DNA of 64,000 bases, taken from positions 1-64,000 of the forward strand of contig NZ_VZII01000032.1 in the NCBI RefSeq assembly GCF_009391885.1. Direction: 5' to 3'. The notes under the pieces were generated by a model. It had not been told where the DNA came from. It ran no database searches and was given only the letters and a program-made list of their open reading frames with translations. Both the position numbers and the translations under genes were made by a program. Shown one piece after another: positions 63,602 through 64,000 of this stretch (position 1 is the stretch's first letter; every line of letters starts with the position of its first letter). Source of the DNA: Pseudomonas sp. MN1F (GTDB lineage: Bacteria; Pseudomonadota; Gammaproteobacteria; Pseudomonadales; Pseudomonadaceae).

Positions 63602-64000
63602 ATGACCACACCTGCTCTGGACCTCGACCTGCTGCGCACCTTCGTCGCCATCGCCGACCACACAAGCTTCGCCGAGGCCGGCCGCCATCTGGGCCGCACC
63701 CAGGCCTCGGTGACCCAGCACATGCAGCGCCTGGAGCAGCAGGTGGGCGTGGCGCTGCTGCGCAAGCAGGGCCGGCAGAAATCCCTTACCGATGCAGGCC
63801 GTCAGTTGCTACGCCACGCCCGGCAGATGCTCGCGCTCAACGACGAGGCACTGGCCGGCCTGCGTCACGACAGCCTGAGCGGCGTGCTGCGTATCGGCTC
63901 GCCCCACGACATCGCCGACACCATCCTGCCTCCGCTGCTCAGCCACATCGCCCGCTCGGCGCCCAACCTGCGCCTGGAGATCGACGTTGGCCGCAGCCCG
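63602..64000 (+). CDS. LysR-family regulator, cut by the window end
   Basis: The first 133 codons of a LysR-type regulator. The helix-turn-helix is LDLDLLRTFVAIADHTSFAEAGRHLGRTQASVTQHMQRLEQQVG at residues 6-49, then GVLRIGSPHDIADTILPPLLSHIARSAP opens the effector domain. It is divergent from the sulfur amino-acid operon, with a 245-base AT-rich intergenic region, so it is the likely regulator of that operon. ATG 63602 is taken as start; an in-frame ATG at 63584 is also possible, and neither has a clear ribosome site. The 3' part lies outside the window. Confidence 0.9.
   Translation, partial: MTTPALDLDLLRTFVAIADHTSFAEAGRHLGRTQASVTQHMQRLEQQVGVALLRKQGRQKSLTDAGRQLLRHARQMLALNDEALAGLRHDSLSGVLRIGSPHDIADTILPPLLSHIARSAPNLRLEIDVGRSP

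Overview
The window looks like a stretch of a Pseudomonas chromosome, most likely the P. putida group. It is GC-rich, with dense and strongly biased genes. Several copies of the roughly 35-bp hairpin repeat typical of P. putida (REP, core CGCGGGT-TTA-ACCCGCG) lie between genes. The set ahpC/ahpF, gor, galU, modABC, topoisomerase IB and the RsmE-type csrA also fits that group. No transposase, integrase or CRISPR array is visible.

Layout. 1-9660: a partial tRNA-Val, the PuuB-type oxidoreductase, a degenerate C39-like lipoprotein, a TerC membrane protein, an NhaR-type regulator, the SstT serine/threonine importer, YceH, and the AhpF/AhpC peroxide system. 9671-20200: gor, galU, a thiosulfate dehydrogenase pair (tsdB-tsdA), small conserved proteins, a nitronate monooxygenase, modABC with a possible ModE site, a poxvirus-type topoisomerase IB and csrA. 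20248-23225: an operon of a PAS histidine kinase, a double-domain KaiC-like ATPase and a lone receiver protein. 23830-28768: an AT-richer accessory block with a TetR repressor, a lipoprotein adaptor and an RND pump; two near-identical 24-bp dyads bracket the repressor gene.

29134-32430: a small variable region between tRNA-Leu and tRNA-Cys. It holds a DoxX protein, an acidic microprotein, three consecutive intrinsic terminators, and two different alginate-lyase-like (PL7) genes without signal peptides. A perfect CTG-N10-CAG LexA-type box lies over the promoter of the first. The second lies between two roughly 80-bp direct repeats made of the tRNA-Cys 3' end and its terminator, so it looks like a tiny tRNA-targeted insertion without an integrase.

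32585-45750: SohB protease, a histidine phosphatase, an SCP2 protein, a phosphotransferase-SDR pair, several small envelope proteins (RcnB-like, His/Asp-rich lipoprotein, glycine-zipper), an SLC13 permease, a membrane diguanylate cyclase, a TSUP permease with a divergent LysR gene, and an exported alpha/beta hydrolase. 45766-47880: an orphan GT25 glycosyltransferase and flippase.

47969-64000: a nutrient-acquisition region. A flavin monooxygenase is divergent from a seven-gene, tightly overlapping operon: cytosolic THI5/NMT1-like protein, small-molecule kinase, rhodanese, TonB receptor, PnuC-type permease, GntR/UTRA repressor and HAD phosphatase. A dre/HutC-type operator (TGGTATATACCA) lies just upstream. 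Convergent with it is a sulfur operon: amino-acid ABC transporter, thiol (cysteine) dioxygenase, and an unusual 899-residue protein that fuses four rhodanese domains to a cystathionine-lyase-type PLP enzyme. A LysR gene, cut by the window end, is divergent from it. Together these read as uptake and breakdown of an organosulfur compound or vitamin; the substrate is not known.
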